NCBI GenBank assembly: GCA_940671915.1
Contig: CALNVZ010002100.1
Coordinates: forward strand, 17,418,667-17,482,666
Direction of reading: 5' to 3'
DNA: 64,000 nt
Source: Paracentrotus lividus
Lineage: Eukaryota > Echinodermata > Echinoidea > Camarodonta > Echinidae
Within the stretch, counting starts at the first letter, position 1; the number at the start of each line of letters is the position of its first letter. Under the pieces are notes generated by a model. That model made no database searches and was not told where the DNA came from. It saw nothing but the letters and a program-made list of their open reading frames with translations. Below, piece after piece: positions 1-11,709 of the stretch. Both the position numbers and the translations under genes were made by a program.

Positions 1-634
1 TTTTTGATATTTCTTTCAGGATGCAGGATATCAGCTATGCTTTCAGGCTGATTTCCTCTCATTTCTCTAATATCTATACTCAGTCTTTTATAAATTAATT
101 ATTCATCGACAATTACTTTACATCTAATGTATTGGGTTAAATTAAGGCAAGAAAAGAGAAATGAATAAATAAAAATACTAGATTTTCAAAATATGTCCCC
201 CACCGAAAAAAAAATGGTCGGAGGGCAATCGGAAAACAGAAAATGATGTGTGGGGTGGGGGAAGATAAAGATGATTCCCAATGTGCCAGTATTTATTTCA
301 TGAAAACATCTGTTAGTTCAGAAGAAAATGATTATGAACCATAACGACATGAAAATATACAATACTTTTTAGCGTGTGCAATGTGGTAAGAAGGATTAAT
401 GTCTGCGGCGTACTCTGTCTACAGTGGTCAAGCTTACTTGTCAATCAAAAACTTCGAAGAAAAACCACTAATTAGAGGAACACATGAATTGATTAGAAAT
501 ATTGATAATGTATATATTATTTTGCGTATTTATATTATAACATAAAAGTTAGTAAAAGAAAATACGTACCAATATTGATATTATTATTCATACTTTAATT
601 ATGCATAAGTTATAATAAAAAATAACCAATCCGG
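1..634. other. AT-rich DNA with no recognisable gene
   Basis: I see no open frame with coding character, no repeat ends and no RNA gene here. The only visible structure is a run of A with G-rich tracts near 200-265. Confidence 0.6.
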
Positions 635-905
635 GCACCTTAGGACACGATAGGATAACCTGTGTGGAGGATTACCCTCCAGGACAATTATACTCAAGAA
701 AACAACACCCTAGCATGAATCGCAGAGTCGCGGGGGTGGGGGGGGGGCTGCAGCCCCTCCACTTTTTGCAACAAACTTGTACAAAAACGCGAAATGACCA
801 TAGCTGTGTGATTTTCAGCCTGTTCAGCCCCTCCAGTTTTGGCTCAGCTCCTCCACTTTCAAAAACGCTTCGTTTCCCCTGCCTAGGACAACTACCCTGT
901 AACAA
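635..905. repeat. Fragmentary repeat with GGACAATTA and GGGGCTGCAGCCCC motifs
   Basis: The motif GGATTACCCTCCAGGACAAT lies near 669-688 and CCTAGGACAACTACCC near 881-896, resembling the ends of the GGACAATTA MITEs at 14547 and 41867. Between them, about 730-850 is pyrimidine-rich and contains GGGGCTGCAGCCCCTCCAC, similar to G/C-rich pieces of invertebrate hAT-like elements (compare 56618-56760). I read it as a small MITE containing a second insertion, but no target duplication is clear. Confidence 0.3.
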
Positions 906-990
906 ATACTCACAAGTAGGATCAGGTTTGCGGTAGTACAGTTGTGACTGTGGGTCCACAGCAGATTACCATTTACTTTACAGATTGGTA

Positions 991-1133
991 AGGGTGGTAT
1001 CTCACTTCGCGGAGACGTCTCCGAGAGGTCTCCCCGACAACTTATATAAAAAAAATAATAATAATTATGCGTCGCGGAAACGAAATTTTCTATTCTGTCG
1101 CGGAGACGTCTCCGCGAAATGACATACCACCCT
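991..1133. mobile_element. Palindromic MITE, AGGGTGGTAT ends, copy 1
   Basis: The segment begins AGGGTGGTATCTCACTTCGC and ends with the inverted counterpart CATACCACCCT. Each arm carries the palindrome GGAGACGTCTCC. The short middle is AT-rich with an AAT run. There is no coding capacity. It is flanked by TA on both sides, as expected for a Tc1/mariner-type target but also compatible with chance. Longer copies lie at 32235-32502 and 49634-49914. This copy is about half their length, so it is an internally deleted member. Confidence 0.8.
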
Positions 1134-1799
1134 TAGTACATACGTATTTTTTTCTTATATATCAAAAGAAGAAAATATGGCATATACGCCAAACAAAAGT
1201 CCTTTAATTGTCAATTATGTTATCTTAAAAGTAAGCGCATTTTTCGTTTAGAGTTGAAAGAAATTGTAAAACAAAAAGGAAAATGACAGAAGTTTTTGTG
1301 NNNNNNNNNNNNNNNNNNAATGAAATGTAGACATAAACCCTTATCATGATTCATTCGTGATTTCATATTGAATCATCGCATGTAATGTCTGGGGCTTTTT
1401 TATTCTTAATTTCTTTGAAAGTCATAATACCGTCTCCAAAGGGGACTGTCGAAACAAAGCAAAACCCCTGTTTTTATAGCTTTGTTGACGAGGAGTACAG
1501 ATTGGCTGCAGACAATAAGAATAATGGTTTGTCTGTCTCCCTTGAATGTTGCTTAAGTTAAGATCTTATACGTCCAAGTTCTCTTAATTTTGCTTTTATC
1601 GGCGACAAGACTCTTAAGCAATAACAGCGTCCTTGCTTCGGTACGATAACGAACAAGCCCGAAAGAGATGAAATACATCATGATGGAACCCCAATTGCGA
1701 TGGCAATTTCATATCATGCAATATATCGAAAGTATTCTGAAATTTTTTTTACTTTGAATGGTCGGCATTAAACATCAAACGCCATGGTCGAAGTAGAAA
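1134..1799. other. Unique AT-rich DNA
   Basis: No gene or repeat end is recognised. It contains the short assembly gap at 1301-1318. Confidence 0.5.
1301..1318. other. Assembly gap, 18 N
   Basis: Eighteen consecutive N. The odd length suggests an estimated rather than a default gap. Confidence 0.99.
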
Positions 1800-1982
1800 A
1801 TGATCATCATAAAAACATTCTTTTTGTTGTGTTTAATTATGACGGGAGTATCTTGCACCAACATCCATACACGGCAAGATCGATTGGGTTTAATAGGTAT
1901 AGTGCACGTCCGCGATGCAACGAGGATGGAACTCTCTTCAGCAAAGCTTTCTAACCTCGACTCTGATAATAGGAAAACATAA
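1800..1982 (+). CDS. Candidate small secreted peptide or first exon of a secreted protein
   Basis: A 60-residue frame opens with ATG in acceptable context (A at -3, GAAAATGA). The first 19 residues look like a signal peptide: MIIIK, a hydrophobic stretch FFLLCLIM, then TGVSC with a plausible cleavage site before TNIHTRQDR. The rest is polar (HVRDATRMELSSAKL) and lacks a second hydrophobic segment. A possible splice donor (AG/GTATAG) at about 1896 would shorten exon 1 to roughly 32 codons, making this the leader exon of a larger gene. I recognise no family. A frame this short is common by chance in AT-rich DNA, so the call rests on the signal-peptide-like start and start context alone. Confidence 0.25.
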   Translation: MIIIKTFFLLCLIMTGVSCTNIHTRQDRLGLIGIVHVRDATRMELSSAKLSNLDSDNRKT

Positions 1983-3348
1983 CAAACAATCAATATTTGA
2001 TTGGAGAATGGTGTATAATCAGAGTGGTGCCTAGGAGAGGTTTTATGACGGGGACCACGAAATACGTCCTCGTCGGGCAGCGTCCGTCCATTACGGGAGC
2101 GTTGTATTCGTCATTGCTCGTTGATTTTCATGATTGCGGGGGTCGTCGCTCTCATGTGGGGGTGTTTTTTCCTCGCACAGCTCTCTAGGACCGCCACTTT
2201 GTTGCTGATTAATGCGCTAGACACATGTACACAACGCAAGGCTAACGCATTAAAATTAACATGAAAATATCCGTTGTGCGCGGGAATACAGTGCGTAAAC
2301 ACAAATATCACATATTAAGATATCAAACGAACATACAGCGTTTGTCCAGTACGCTCGACGCATGAGTAACGACTGTTGACGCACGCCTAACGAAAACTAA
2401 CTTACGGACTGGGCAAAATTGGCAATTGTTGTGCGTTCACCTTTAGTTACCAACTGTCATGACTGTGACTGGACCAAGGTTTCCAAGACGCCTATGTTTC
2501 ATAAAAACGAAATGGATGCGATAAATATGAAAACGAACACGCTTCAAATTTGGGCATTACCTTGCATGCCTTGGAAAAATATCATTGACTCCCACTTCAT
2601 GAGCTTAGCGCCATCCTGCATCACCATTTTTGACATCATCGTCATTTCTTTGTAGGGGTGATATAGTTAAAAGGCACCCCAATCAAATACTTGTTATTGT
2701 CTATGTACCAGTGTAATTAGATAAATGTGGGGAGATATGGAAAGTATATTGCCTGACGTATTCAACATCAGGTCATAAATATTCTGTTTCTACGTCAACA
2801 ATTACGATGTCATATTGTTTCATTGAAGGTTCATGGAAGGTTATTTGTCTTTAAAGTGAACACCAAAGTTGATCATCCCTCCCTCTTTTGAGAACGTTAT
2901 ATCGGAGTAAAAGAACAAAAATTGAAGTAATATGCATAAACATCAACAAGAAAAACAACAAATTTCGCTTGTTTTACTTTGTCTCTGCTTCCTTTTTCTT
3001 TTATCTCTATTGTTTTCAAGCCAGACGTTAGTTTCCCCCTATTTTTGCGTCATGTTCTTACTTATTTGCTTATTGTGGTGGAAATGTATTTGTTTTGTAT
3101 TGTTAATCGGGCAATTCTGTTAGACATTTTTAAAGGGCAAACGCCTTAAGCGTCCAAGAGATGCGGGAAATAGTACAAGAAGTCGCCATCCAACAAATGC
3201 CCTGGTTTATTTTATTTTTTTTGCACCTCACCTTTTCATCTGCATTCCCATTTCTGATACACCCCCTTCTTTTGCTCAAAATGTGTCGTTACTTTCAGAC
3301 CAATTCCTTTTTTTCTTTAAGATTTTCAACAGAAAGTGATTGGAATAC
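1983..3348. other. Unique DNA, no gene recognised
   Basis: Several short frames exist, but they are T-rich or rely on non-ATG starts. No repeat ends or RNA motifs stand out. Confidence 0.5.
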
Positions 3349-3935
3349 TACACTGTTAGAACGCGGTTTAAAAATTTCGCGGTTTAAAAAAATGTTGGTT
3401 TAGAAGTTAAACATTCTTGTTGAATATTTAAACATTGTTGTTAAAAACAGGAAAAGCGAGTTTTTTTTAGCCTTAAACAAGACCTCTTTAAAGAAATATC
3501 ACACTGTATTAAACAGGTTTTTGTTTAAAGGCCGAGGCAAATGTCACGTGATAGTCATGAGCCAATAGCATCACTCGTTACATGCAAGGTAAAACATTTC
3601 AATCATGGCGAAGGATTTATGCCCCACACATTATATCAGCGTATGTACACATGTGTTGGCTCAGTGAATAGAGCGTCTGCCTTATAATCGAAAGGTCTCG
3701 AGTTCGATACCCGGCCGCGTTAACCAAAAGTTGGAGCGTTTTTATTTTTGGAGAGAAAAACAATACTGTTGATGTTTTAAACAACCATTAAACAACAGGT
3801 TGTTTAAACTTTCAACAACAAGAGTGTTAAAGTTTGAAACAACTACAGGTTGTTTAATTTTTAAACAACATTCACCGGTTAACACGCAGTTGTTTAAGAT
3901 TTTAAACAACTTGTTTAATTTTTTCTAACAGTGTA
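3349..3935. mobile_element. Non-autonomous DNA transposon with TACACTGTTAGAA ends
   Basis: The left end TACACTGTTAGAA matches the inverted right end TTCTAACAGTGTA exactly over 12-13 bases. The subterminal parts on both sides are rich in GTTGTTTAA and its complement TTAAACAAC, so the arms can fold on each other. The element is about 587 bp and encodes no transposase. The outermost TA could be a TA target duplication (Tc1/mariner-like). A tRNA-like segment sits inside at 3655-3724, either as a captured piece or as a SINE that inserted later. Confidence 0.75.
3655..3724 (+). repeat. tRNA-like segment (SINE head) inside a DNA transposon
   Basis: A-box-like GGCTCAGTGAATAGAGCG is followed by an anticodon-loop-like CTTATAATC, B-box-like GGTCTCGAGTTCGATACC and an end resembling GTTAACCA. 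The acceptor and T stems do not pair well, so this is not a working tRNA gene. The sequence after the B box (CCGGCCGCGT then ACCAAAAG) parallels the SINE at 44608, which points to the same tRNA-derived family. The T-rich sequence downstream could act as a Pol III stop. Confidence 0.6.
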
Positions 3936-6900
3936 AAGTCATAAAGAGGCTTTGAAAGTAAAATGAGATCTTGGACAGATGTTTTGGAATGAATCTCATT
4001 ATTTGTTTTAAATGACTGCTATAAGGAAGCAATATAATAAGCAAGCAACCAATGGGACCTACGACTCAGAGTCGTGACGGATGGACTTGGTAATAAGGAT
4101 TAATATCTTAACAAAGGGCACCAATTTAGCATCGACTTGGTTTCAAACCAGGGTTCTTCCTGTTACAGAACTACATTCAACTGAGCTTTAACCTACCCCC
4201 TTGTTGAGAAGAGAAAATGCAAGAAGAAGGGGAAAGAGGGGCATAGTAAGAATAAATAAAAGAAGGAGCCAATAAAGAAGAAGAGGGAAGGAGGAGGAGG
4301 AGAAGAAGAAGAAAACTTACGATGGACTACTCATGAGACAATTGTTTTAAATCATGGAAAATAGGTCAAAGTCCGAATCCGTGGACTCATGTTTCGGACC
4401 ATTTCCTTTCATAATTAGCTATCAACAAAGTTATCTTGAAAATATATCCGTTAAATTGGGTATAACATTATTCACTCTTATTAAGCATGTTTGCTTAGCA
4501 GGTGCCTGTTACATCAGAGAACACGATTTGATACAGGGCAAAACTCAGGAAAATCGCGATAAAAGTTTTGATACGTCCCTGGGGCGAGCTGAAATTTTCG
4601 AGCGATCTAGACCGGGTTTTTAGGCTCGAAGGGGCTTGTACTGTCTGCGGCGGCGACGGCTCACGGCTCTCCGACAAGCCCGAGATGTGAAAATAAGTAA
4701 AACAAAAAGATACAATTGATTTGGGAAAGGTTAGATTTTATTAATGTATTTGTTTATTTACCTTTACAATACCGATACTTTGCAGGTGACACGGACTCAC
4801 ATACGGCCGCCTACGTGAGTGACGCGACCTACAAAATGGCCGCCTCCATCCCCTTCACTCTTTTCGGACTTGAAACTAACAAGAAAAGATCATTATTGGC
4901 AATTTTATAATAGCATTTTTCTGGGATAAAAGTGAACCGTCGCTTATAATTGATCGCTATCCCACACACCTTATATATGTGTGGAATGAAACCAGTTTCA
5001 ATCAGAAGAACGTACTTCCATGTATAATCTCTCTCATTTAAATCTTATTTTTTCATTATTTCAAAATGTATATAAATAATTTTGGTTTGCCTAAAGGGTT
5101 GTTAGCAGAATTGGTGTTATCGAAATGTACAGAGATTTAATACCTAAAATGTATCTAATCCTCAGATCATTTTAGTTAGATCCTTGAAGGATGTTTGGTT
5201 CGGTCTTAACATTCTCAAAATGGCCGATCTGGTTTATCTTGATTTCAGACTTGGAAGATTGGATTTTCATAGCACGTTGAATTCACTGTTCTTTTTTTTA
5301 AAATTATTTATACTTTGATTGGGATGAAACCAAGGTTCTGCTCTTGGAGTGCTAATGATGATAAGTCATATGCATATTATGTTATGATGTATAACCATGT
5401 TTACAAATAAGTGATATTAATAATTTATGAAGTTCGAATGTTCATAGAGATCATAATATGTGGACAGTTTGATAGCATGATAATGCTTTCTTACGTCATT
5501 ATCCAAAAAAGAGTAAAAAGAATGAAGAAGACATGGTGTCACTTTCTATAAGAAAGTTAATGCTAAACCGCTTGGTTTCTGACTCATTATCTCATTTGTT
5601 TCACATAAATGGATTTGCAAATAAAGAGCAGGAAAATAAGTATTTCAACGGTCATGACGGTAGGATGTATGTCGATCTTCGGATAAATCATTGGCGTTAA
5701 AACTAAAATCTGAGTTAATTCCTGGTTGAGGTTTTCCCCATCTTTGCACACACAAAAAATAGAAATTGAAGTCTGGTATAATAGATAATGAATTATTTCT
5801 CTCTATTAAACGTATAGGGGAGACCGGATGAAGTTACAAAATTCACATTTGGGCCAGATCAATTCTAATGAAAGAATCTACGCACTCCATCTTGGGTCTG
5901 TAGTTAGCCTATTATGTCTGCTAAACCCTGAGGCATATTAAAACTTGAAACATGTAAACATTAATTAACTACAGCTTAATTAGTGAAGACATTTTTTTTG
6001 TAACAACCTACCGCCGTATACGGTAGTGTTGTTCACAGCCATAAGGGGTAAATTGTTACAATTATGTATAACATACGGGTGAGTTTGACATGTGGAACTC
6101 TCTTATACCATACTTTGTTTCAACTTTCAGTTTTCTTGGCATCGTTAACATGTAGATCAGTAGAGCTCTAGATAGACAGTAATAATAGAAACATAAAAAT
6201 TATTAACACCTGAAAATTGAGACAAAAATGTAATTTTACATAATGTATATGTAATTGGGGTGAAGTTGTTACATCATTACATGGTTTTTTTAACACCAGT
6301 AACAAGATATCAACTGTAGCACAGCCATTAGGCAGAATAAAGGCATGGCTATAGGGTACATTAGTGACATCATGTATGTTGCGTGTGACCATAATTCGCG
6401 CGTTGACCTTAATTCACGCACGCCAGATAACTCAAATTTAATCATAATTTTGAAATCTGATAGCACCATCAGAAGAGGGAGTCTCAAATTTCTTAAGATC
6501 AATCTGTCTTCACGGTACGGTGTATTGAATTGTAAAATTATGACCAACAATCGAAAATTGCGTGTCCGATACTCGAGAAATCCGACGTTCCCGACAGGGT
6601 CTGGAAATCATCATTTTCATTTATATACATCAAGTTGTGAGATGATATTAATATCATCTAAATTCTTGAATTTTGACTACATTTATTGTAGTCTCTTTCC
6701 TTAGAGTGATGGAATTTCGCTATAATATCTTTGTCAAACAGCGTGGGGAATTAAGGTCACACTGTTTTGTACTTTTTCAGCAGATAATGCGCGATCGTTC
6801 GATCGACATGGAATTTGAAATCGCGATATCGTCAAACCATTTGATCCTGCTTCACTTTCTTCTTTCGGCGATTCGAAGTGTAGAATTTTGGCCGTTCATT

Positions 6901-7149
6901 TGGTATTTATTAGTTTTCGTTGATTTTGTGTAAAATATGAAAAAAATGTTGATTGAATGTCGCATTTTCTATAATTTTTTAATTTGCGCGAACTATGGTC
7001 TCCCATCATACTATATTTACAATACCAGTCTAATTCATCATGTGCCTTCAGTTGTAAGAGCTTATTACAATTTCAATTTTTTTTTTCTCAAAAATTTATC
7101 TTGGACACTGTATAAAATGTTTTTTGTATGATTTATTGTTTTAATAAAA
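3936..7149. other. Unique DNA, no gene recognised
   Basis: A purine-rich (GAA/GGA) tract lies at about 4250-4315. Frames at 4354-4623 and 6345-6704 start with ATG but show no domain, signal or composition that supports them. I cannot exclude a 5' extension of the LINE just upstream of 7150. Confidence 0.5.
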
Positions 7150-9955
7150 CACGGAGAAAACCTCACGACGGGCAGATTTATCACACTATGTGTAAGCTGT
7201 AGCAAAAATTTTGATTCAGTTCCAGTTATTTTATCAAGCGAATTTAAAATTATGTACGGAGTTATCGTGGTTTGTGCATGAGACTGGCTCCACGATGCGT
7301 CACCGTCTTCTCTATTAACATGCACGGTTATAAACTTGTGACTAGCAACAGTCAAATAAAGGGAGGTGGAGTCGGATTTTATGTTACCAAACCTGAATTA
7401 TGAATATTAGCTGAATTTATCAAATGTCAGACGTGATAGAAAATATTTTCATGGAAATTTAAAGTTCCGAATAAAGGCAATTTAGTTATTGAGTGAAGTT
7501 TATCGGCCGCCAAATTCTAACCCAGTTGACTTTATTCAATCACTCCATGCCCTTTTATCTGACAATACTTTGAAACAAAACTTGTATTGTAATGGGAGAC
7601 TTTAATCTCAACATTTGAATAGTCAAGATAATCATGAACTTGCTTGTGATTTCCTCAACTTGATGCTATTAAATCTTACGTCCCTCTTATCAGAAGACCA
7701 TACAGTTAATTCTGATAGTGCACATCTACACTTATTGATAATATTTTGTTTAATTATTTTATCTTCATAGTCACCTCTAGGTATTATGGTGTCTGAATAT
7801 TTCTGATTCATTTCCCATTTATGCCGTGATGTCCTTCTCGAATTATATGATGACCGTTTTCATGACATCTTAAGATTCGTTGTTATGTCAGAAACTAACC
7901 TCATATAAACTTTAGGGAGAGGTTAGCGGAGAGCAGTTGATTGGTCTTCAGTGTACACTCAAAATAATGTTGACTATGTCATACAACAATTTTATTCATA
8001 TTCTAACATCCAACTTAAATTTAACTATACTCTTTCAAAAACCAAATTCTAGAAACAGAAAAAGAATTCCTAAAAATCCTTGTATCACGAAATTTCTTCT
8101 TCAGTCAAGTAAACCGTAAAAACAAATTGTTTTATAAACAAAAGATAAACCCTAGTACTCGGAATAGGACTCAATATGTTCGGTATCGTAAATGTACTTA
8201 CATCATCTATACGTGCCTTAAACAATTATATTTCTCACGCCAGTTTGAAAAACACAAATTTGATATAAAAGTACGTGGAAGGGTGATCAACGAAGCACTT
8301 AATGCTAAAAACGATACTGATCCACCTATACATTCATAAAAATAATCGCAAGATTGATGACCCTCAGATATGGGCCGTAGGTATTCAACGACTTTATTTG
8401 TTAAATTGGCCAATCTTGCAATAATATTCCAAACACGAACACAGACTTTCATAAATTTCTAAATGATCCTAACCCACAAGTCCTCTCTTTTTAAATCCCA
8501 TTATAGAGGAAGAAACAAAGAATATCATGAATTAATCTTAATACAAATAAAAAGAGCGCTGGCTATGATGGACTTACAAACTCCTAGTAGACTTAAGAAT
8601 ATTGTGACGTAATTATTTCCCCACTCACTTTTATTTTTAATTGTCGTTAACCACAGGTGCAGTCCCTCTTAATATGAAAATAGCTAGAGTTGTCCCAATT
8701 TCAAAAAAGGACAAAAGAATCCCTTAATAATTACCGTCCGATTTCCCTTTAACAATCAATTTCAAAAAATCCTCGAAAAGTGGTTATACACGAACCACAA
8801 AATTTTCTCTTCGATAGCAAATTCTTTCTGACTCCCAGTTTGGTTTTCGCAGAATCATAGTACAATACATGCTACTCGCTTAGAAAAACTACTTATGCAA
8901 TGATGATGTCTCACATACTATGGGTTCAAGATTTTCAAAACCTTTGATACATTTAACTGACGATATTAATTGAGAAATTACTCACTATGTATACGTGGTG
9001 TTTCCGTAGCGGTTTTATCTTTCAAATAGATACAATTGTAAGTATTTTCAATGGCCAGATTCCTCACTCCAAATTGTGACCCTGTTGGTGTCGCCATACA
9101 AGGTCCCTTTTAGGGCCCGCTTTTTATTTATCTTTGTATTTATGATCTAGGAATTCTTCCACCATTACTTTCATTTATTGTTTTGCAGACGACATCTATC
9201 TGTTGCCTAACTATCGCGACCCCCCAAACACTTGGGATATCAAATAAATAACTTGATTCTGAACATCCTGGATTAATATTTCGGGGATTTCACCCTTATA
9301 CTTAAGTTTGATCTTTTGATGAGCAGTATACATTGGTTCACATTCGGGAACCCCATAACATGTTGATCTGTTAAAAGTATTTTCTTTATCGTCTGATTTT
9401 AGTGCAATACACTATGTCTTATTATAAATTTTAAACACATTGTATTGACATGCCTTCTATTTAGTCTAAATATACTGTTACCAAGGTAAGCTTTTTTGAA
9501 ATGATTCAGTAATTACAACTTAAGTTTGATGCTCACTATAATTCTTGGACTTTTACATAGACAGTGATTATCTAATCTTGACAATTCACGACATTAGTTA
9601 TACTCTGGCATGAGAACGGGTCTCTCTCAAGATAACTACCGGTATACTTAACAAACTCAAATCTACTCTTTCTCTAGAGGATTTTAATATGTCGGATATT
9701 TCTACTTTAATTATCCCTTACTTAACTATGGAATTCTGCGCGGGGGAAGCCGCTCTATAATTTGATAAACATTCTTTCTCGCATACAAAAGCGTGGCGAT
9801 CAAGAAATGTCCAATAATGTAGATATCTGGCACCACACTAAGACCTTTTTTACTATCACAAAATTCTAAAAATATCAGAACTTGTTTCTTTTCAACTAGG
9901 TATATTATATGAACAAATTATCCAAACTAATGTCTATCTTGGAAATCTTTTTAAA
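7150..9955 (+). pseudogene. Degraded CR1/Jockey-group LINE: endonuclease plus reverse transcriptase
   Basis: Translating across frameshifts gives, in order, the hallmarks of a non-LTR retrotransposon ORF2. The apurinic-type endonuclease shows an ETWL-like motif near 7280, GGGVGFYV (about 7362-7385), YRPPNSNP (about 7502-7525), IVMGDFNLNI (about 7587-7615), a TLIDNI-like stretch near 7735 and SDSFPI near 7800. The linker has a conserved basic region with NPCITKFLLQSS (about 8073-8110). The reverse transcriptase shows KSAGYDGLTN (about 8551-8580), MKIARVVPISKK (about 8673-8710), NNYRPIS (about 8727-8748), QFGFR with an N-HST-IHATR equivalent (8838-8880), a GV-IQG-F-GPLF equivalent (9090-9125) and an FADD-like block near 9183. 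The C-terminal KILKISELVSFQLGILY is near 9865-9912. Many frameshifts and stops break the frame, so no product is expected. The catalytic FADD block is itself frameshifted. Part of the damage may be consensus error. An ORF1 was not found. The 3' end abuts the foldback element at 9962. The group assignment is from motif order, not a tree. Confidence 0.87.
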
Positions 9956-9961
9956 ATGTTC

Positions 9962-11709
9962 GGATGGATTAGATTCCCTACGGGTAGCATCAACGATAGT
10001 CCGTCGGAGTCTCTATTCAGCTCCGAGGTTCGAAGTCGTGTGGTCGCGATAGTCCGCGGGGGTGGGGGGGGGGGGGAAGTGATTGTTTGTACTTGAAGGT
10101 TCGTTATTTCGAAAATAGTAAAATAGGTTCTCATTATTCCGAAAATGGATTAGGCCTAAGTCCAAAATAGAAAATGGTTCGTTAGTCCGAAAATGGAAAA
10201 AAGGATTCATTTGTCCCGAACTAATGAAAAAAAAGGTTCGTTAGCCAGAAAAATAGAAAAAGGTTCGTGATTCCGAAAATAGAATAAGATGTCGTTGATT
10301 CGAAATAGAAGAACAAGGTTGTTGACATCAGTAATAATAGAAAAAAGTTCTCTGTATTTCCGAAATTGAGGCTTATTATGTGCCTGAGCGAATGGATAAG
10401 AAATGAAATAACCCTGGCCAGATAAGGGGGATTTTTGGGGTAGGAGGGGTGTCTATTTAACAGATCTGGCGTTAATTTGTGAATTTCGGAGAATTTATTT
10501 TACATAATTAGCACGGCGACTCTTGCTGAAGTTTCTCGCATCTAAAGATCGGGCCGTTTTTTAACATATTCTATATATTAATAACAAGTGATAATTGTAT
10601 TAACTTCGACCTATAGGTGGTAAATGTTCGAAGGGCTATATAAAATGTAAATATGATATTATTATTATCCGCAATTCTTTCGAGTTCCGGTCTTATTTAA
10701 TGAAGAATGTGATCTCCTCGACGTTATCGGACACGACTTCTCGTCGAAAGAAGGAATAATTTTTGCTTACTTTAAATCGGGCCGTTTCACGCTCATTAAC
10801 TTTAATATTATTTCAGGCAAACTACTTTTTCATAAGAAATTATATCAAAACATCATCAGCGGCGACTTCTTCGGTAAAAGAATTTAAGATTTCTTTCTAA
10901 AATGGGCCGTTATCACCCTTCATAACTACTAATTATTAAATTCCACAGTTGATATCCATTCCGTATTCATTTATGAAAATATTCTTTATTCGGTTATAGA
11001 ACACGCCGCCGATGCTTTCTTTTTTCGACATAACTTCTTAATGAAATAAAGACGTGGGCGATATTTAGTTGCGGAAATCTAATTTGTAGTTGCCCATTCG
11101 GTTTTTTCGGCTTCGCCACAGAAACTTACTAGGTATTTTCAGTTGTCGATTAACGGAACCTCATCTTCATATTCGTAAAACAGATCTTCGGAATAAGAAC
11201 TTTATTCTATTTTCGGAATACGAACCACTTTTCTATTTTCGGAATAACGAACCTTTTTCTTGTTTCGGACTAACGAATCCTGTTTTTCATTTTCGGACTA
11301 ACGTACGAACCTCTTCTATTTCGGACTAACAAACCTTTTTCTATTTTCGGACTAACAAACCTGTTAATTTCCATTTTCGACTAATGAACCATTTTTTCCA
11401 TTTTCGGTACTAACCAACCTTTTTCTATTTACGGACTAATTGAACTTTTTTCATTTTCAGGAACTAACGAACTTTTTTCTATATTCTGGAACTAACGACA
11501 CTTTTACTATTTCGGAATAACACCTTCAGAAGTAACAAAAATGCACCCCCCCCCCCGGCGACTATTCGAACCGCTGGAACTAACGGACCCGCGGCCTAGA
11601 CTATCGCCCGCGACTATCTGACCCGCGGACTATAGCGACGGGTACTTATCGGACCCGCGGCTACGCCGCGATGACTATCGGAACCCGCGACTATCGGCTG
11701 TAACATCCC
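9962..11709. mobile_element. Foldback-type element with minisatellite arms
   Basis: The left arm (about 9962-10370) and right arm (about 11150-11709) are inverted copies. From the outside in, each arm has a terminal block ending like GGGATGTTACAGCC, a 16-bp-class minisatellite (GGACTATCGGACCCGC), a G or C homopolymer run, then a roughly 27-bp repeat based on TTCGTTAGTCCGAAAATGG or its complement. The 10380-11080 spacer is unique and AT-rich and encodes nothing recognisable. Arms made of tandem repeats around a unique core are typical of foldback or Galileo-like elements. The right arm recurs at about 19588-20150 in the duplicate contig. The left end is poorly conserved, so the boundary is approximate. 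Confidence 0.65.

Noticed and set aside
2932-3123. Hydrophobic 63-residue frame resembling a membrane peptide
   Set aside because: The region is T-rich, which alone yields Leu/Phe-rich translations; no other support.
4770-4830. Possible small exon between TTTGCAG and GTGAGT
   Set aside because: Splice-like signals surround only about 29 bases; nothing else nearby looks like part of a gene.
6345-6704. 119-codon + frame with an ATG start
   Set aside because: No recognisable domain and no splice or promoter context; an overlapping minus-strand frame is equally open.
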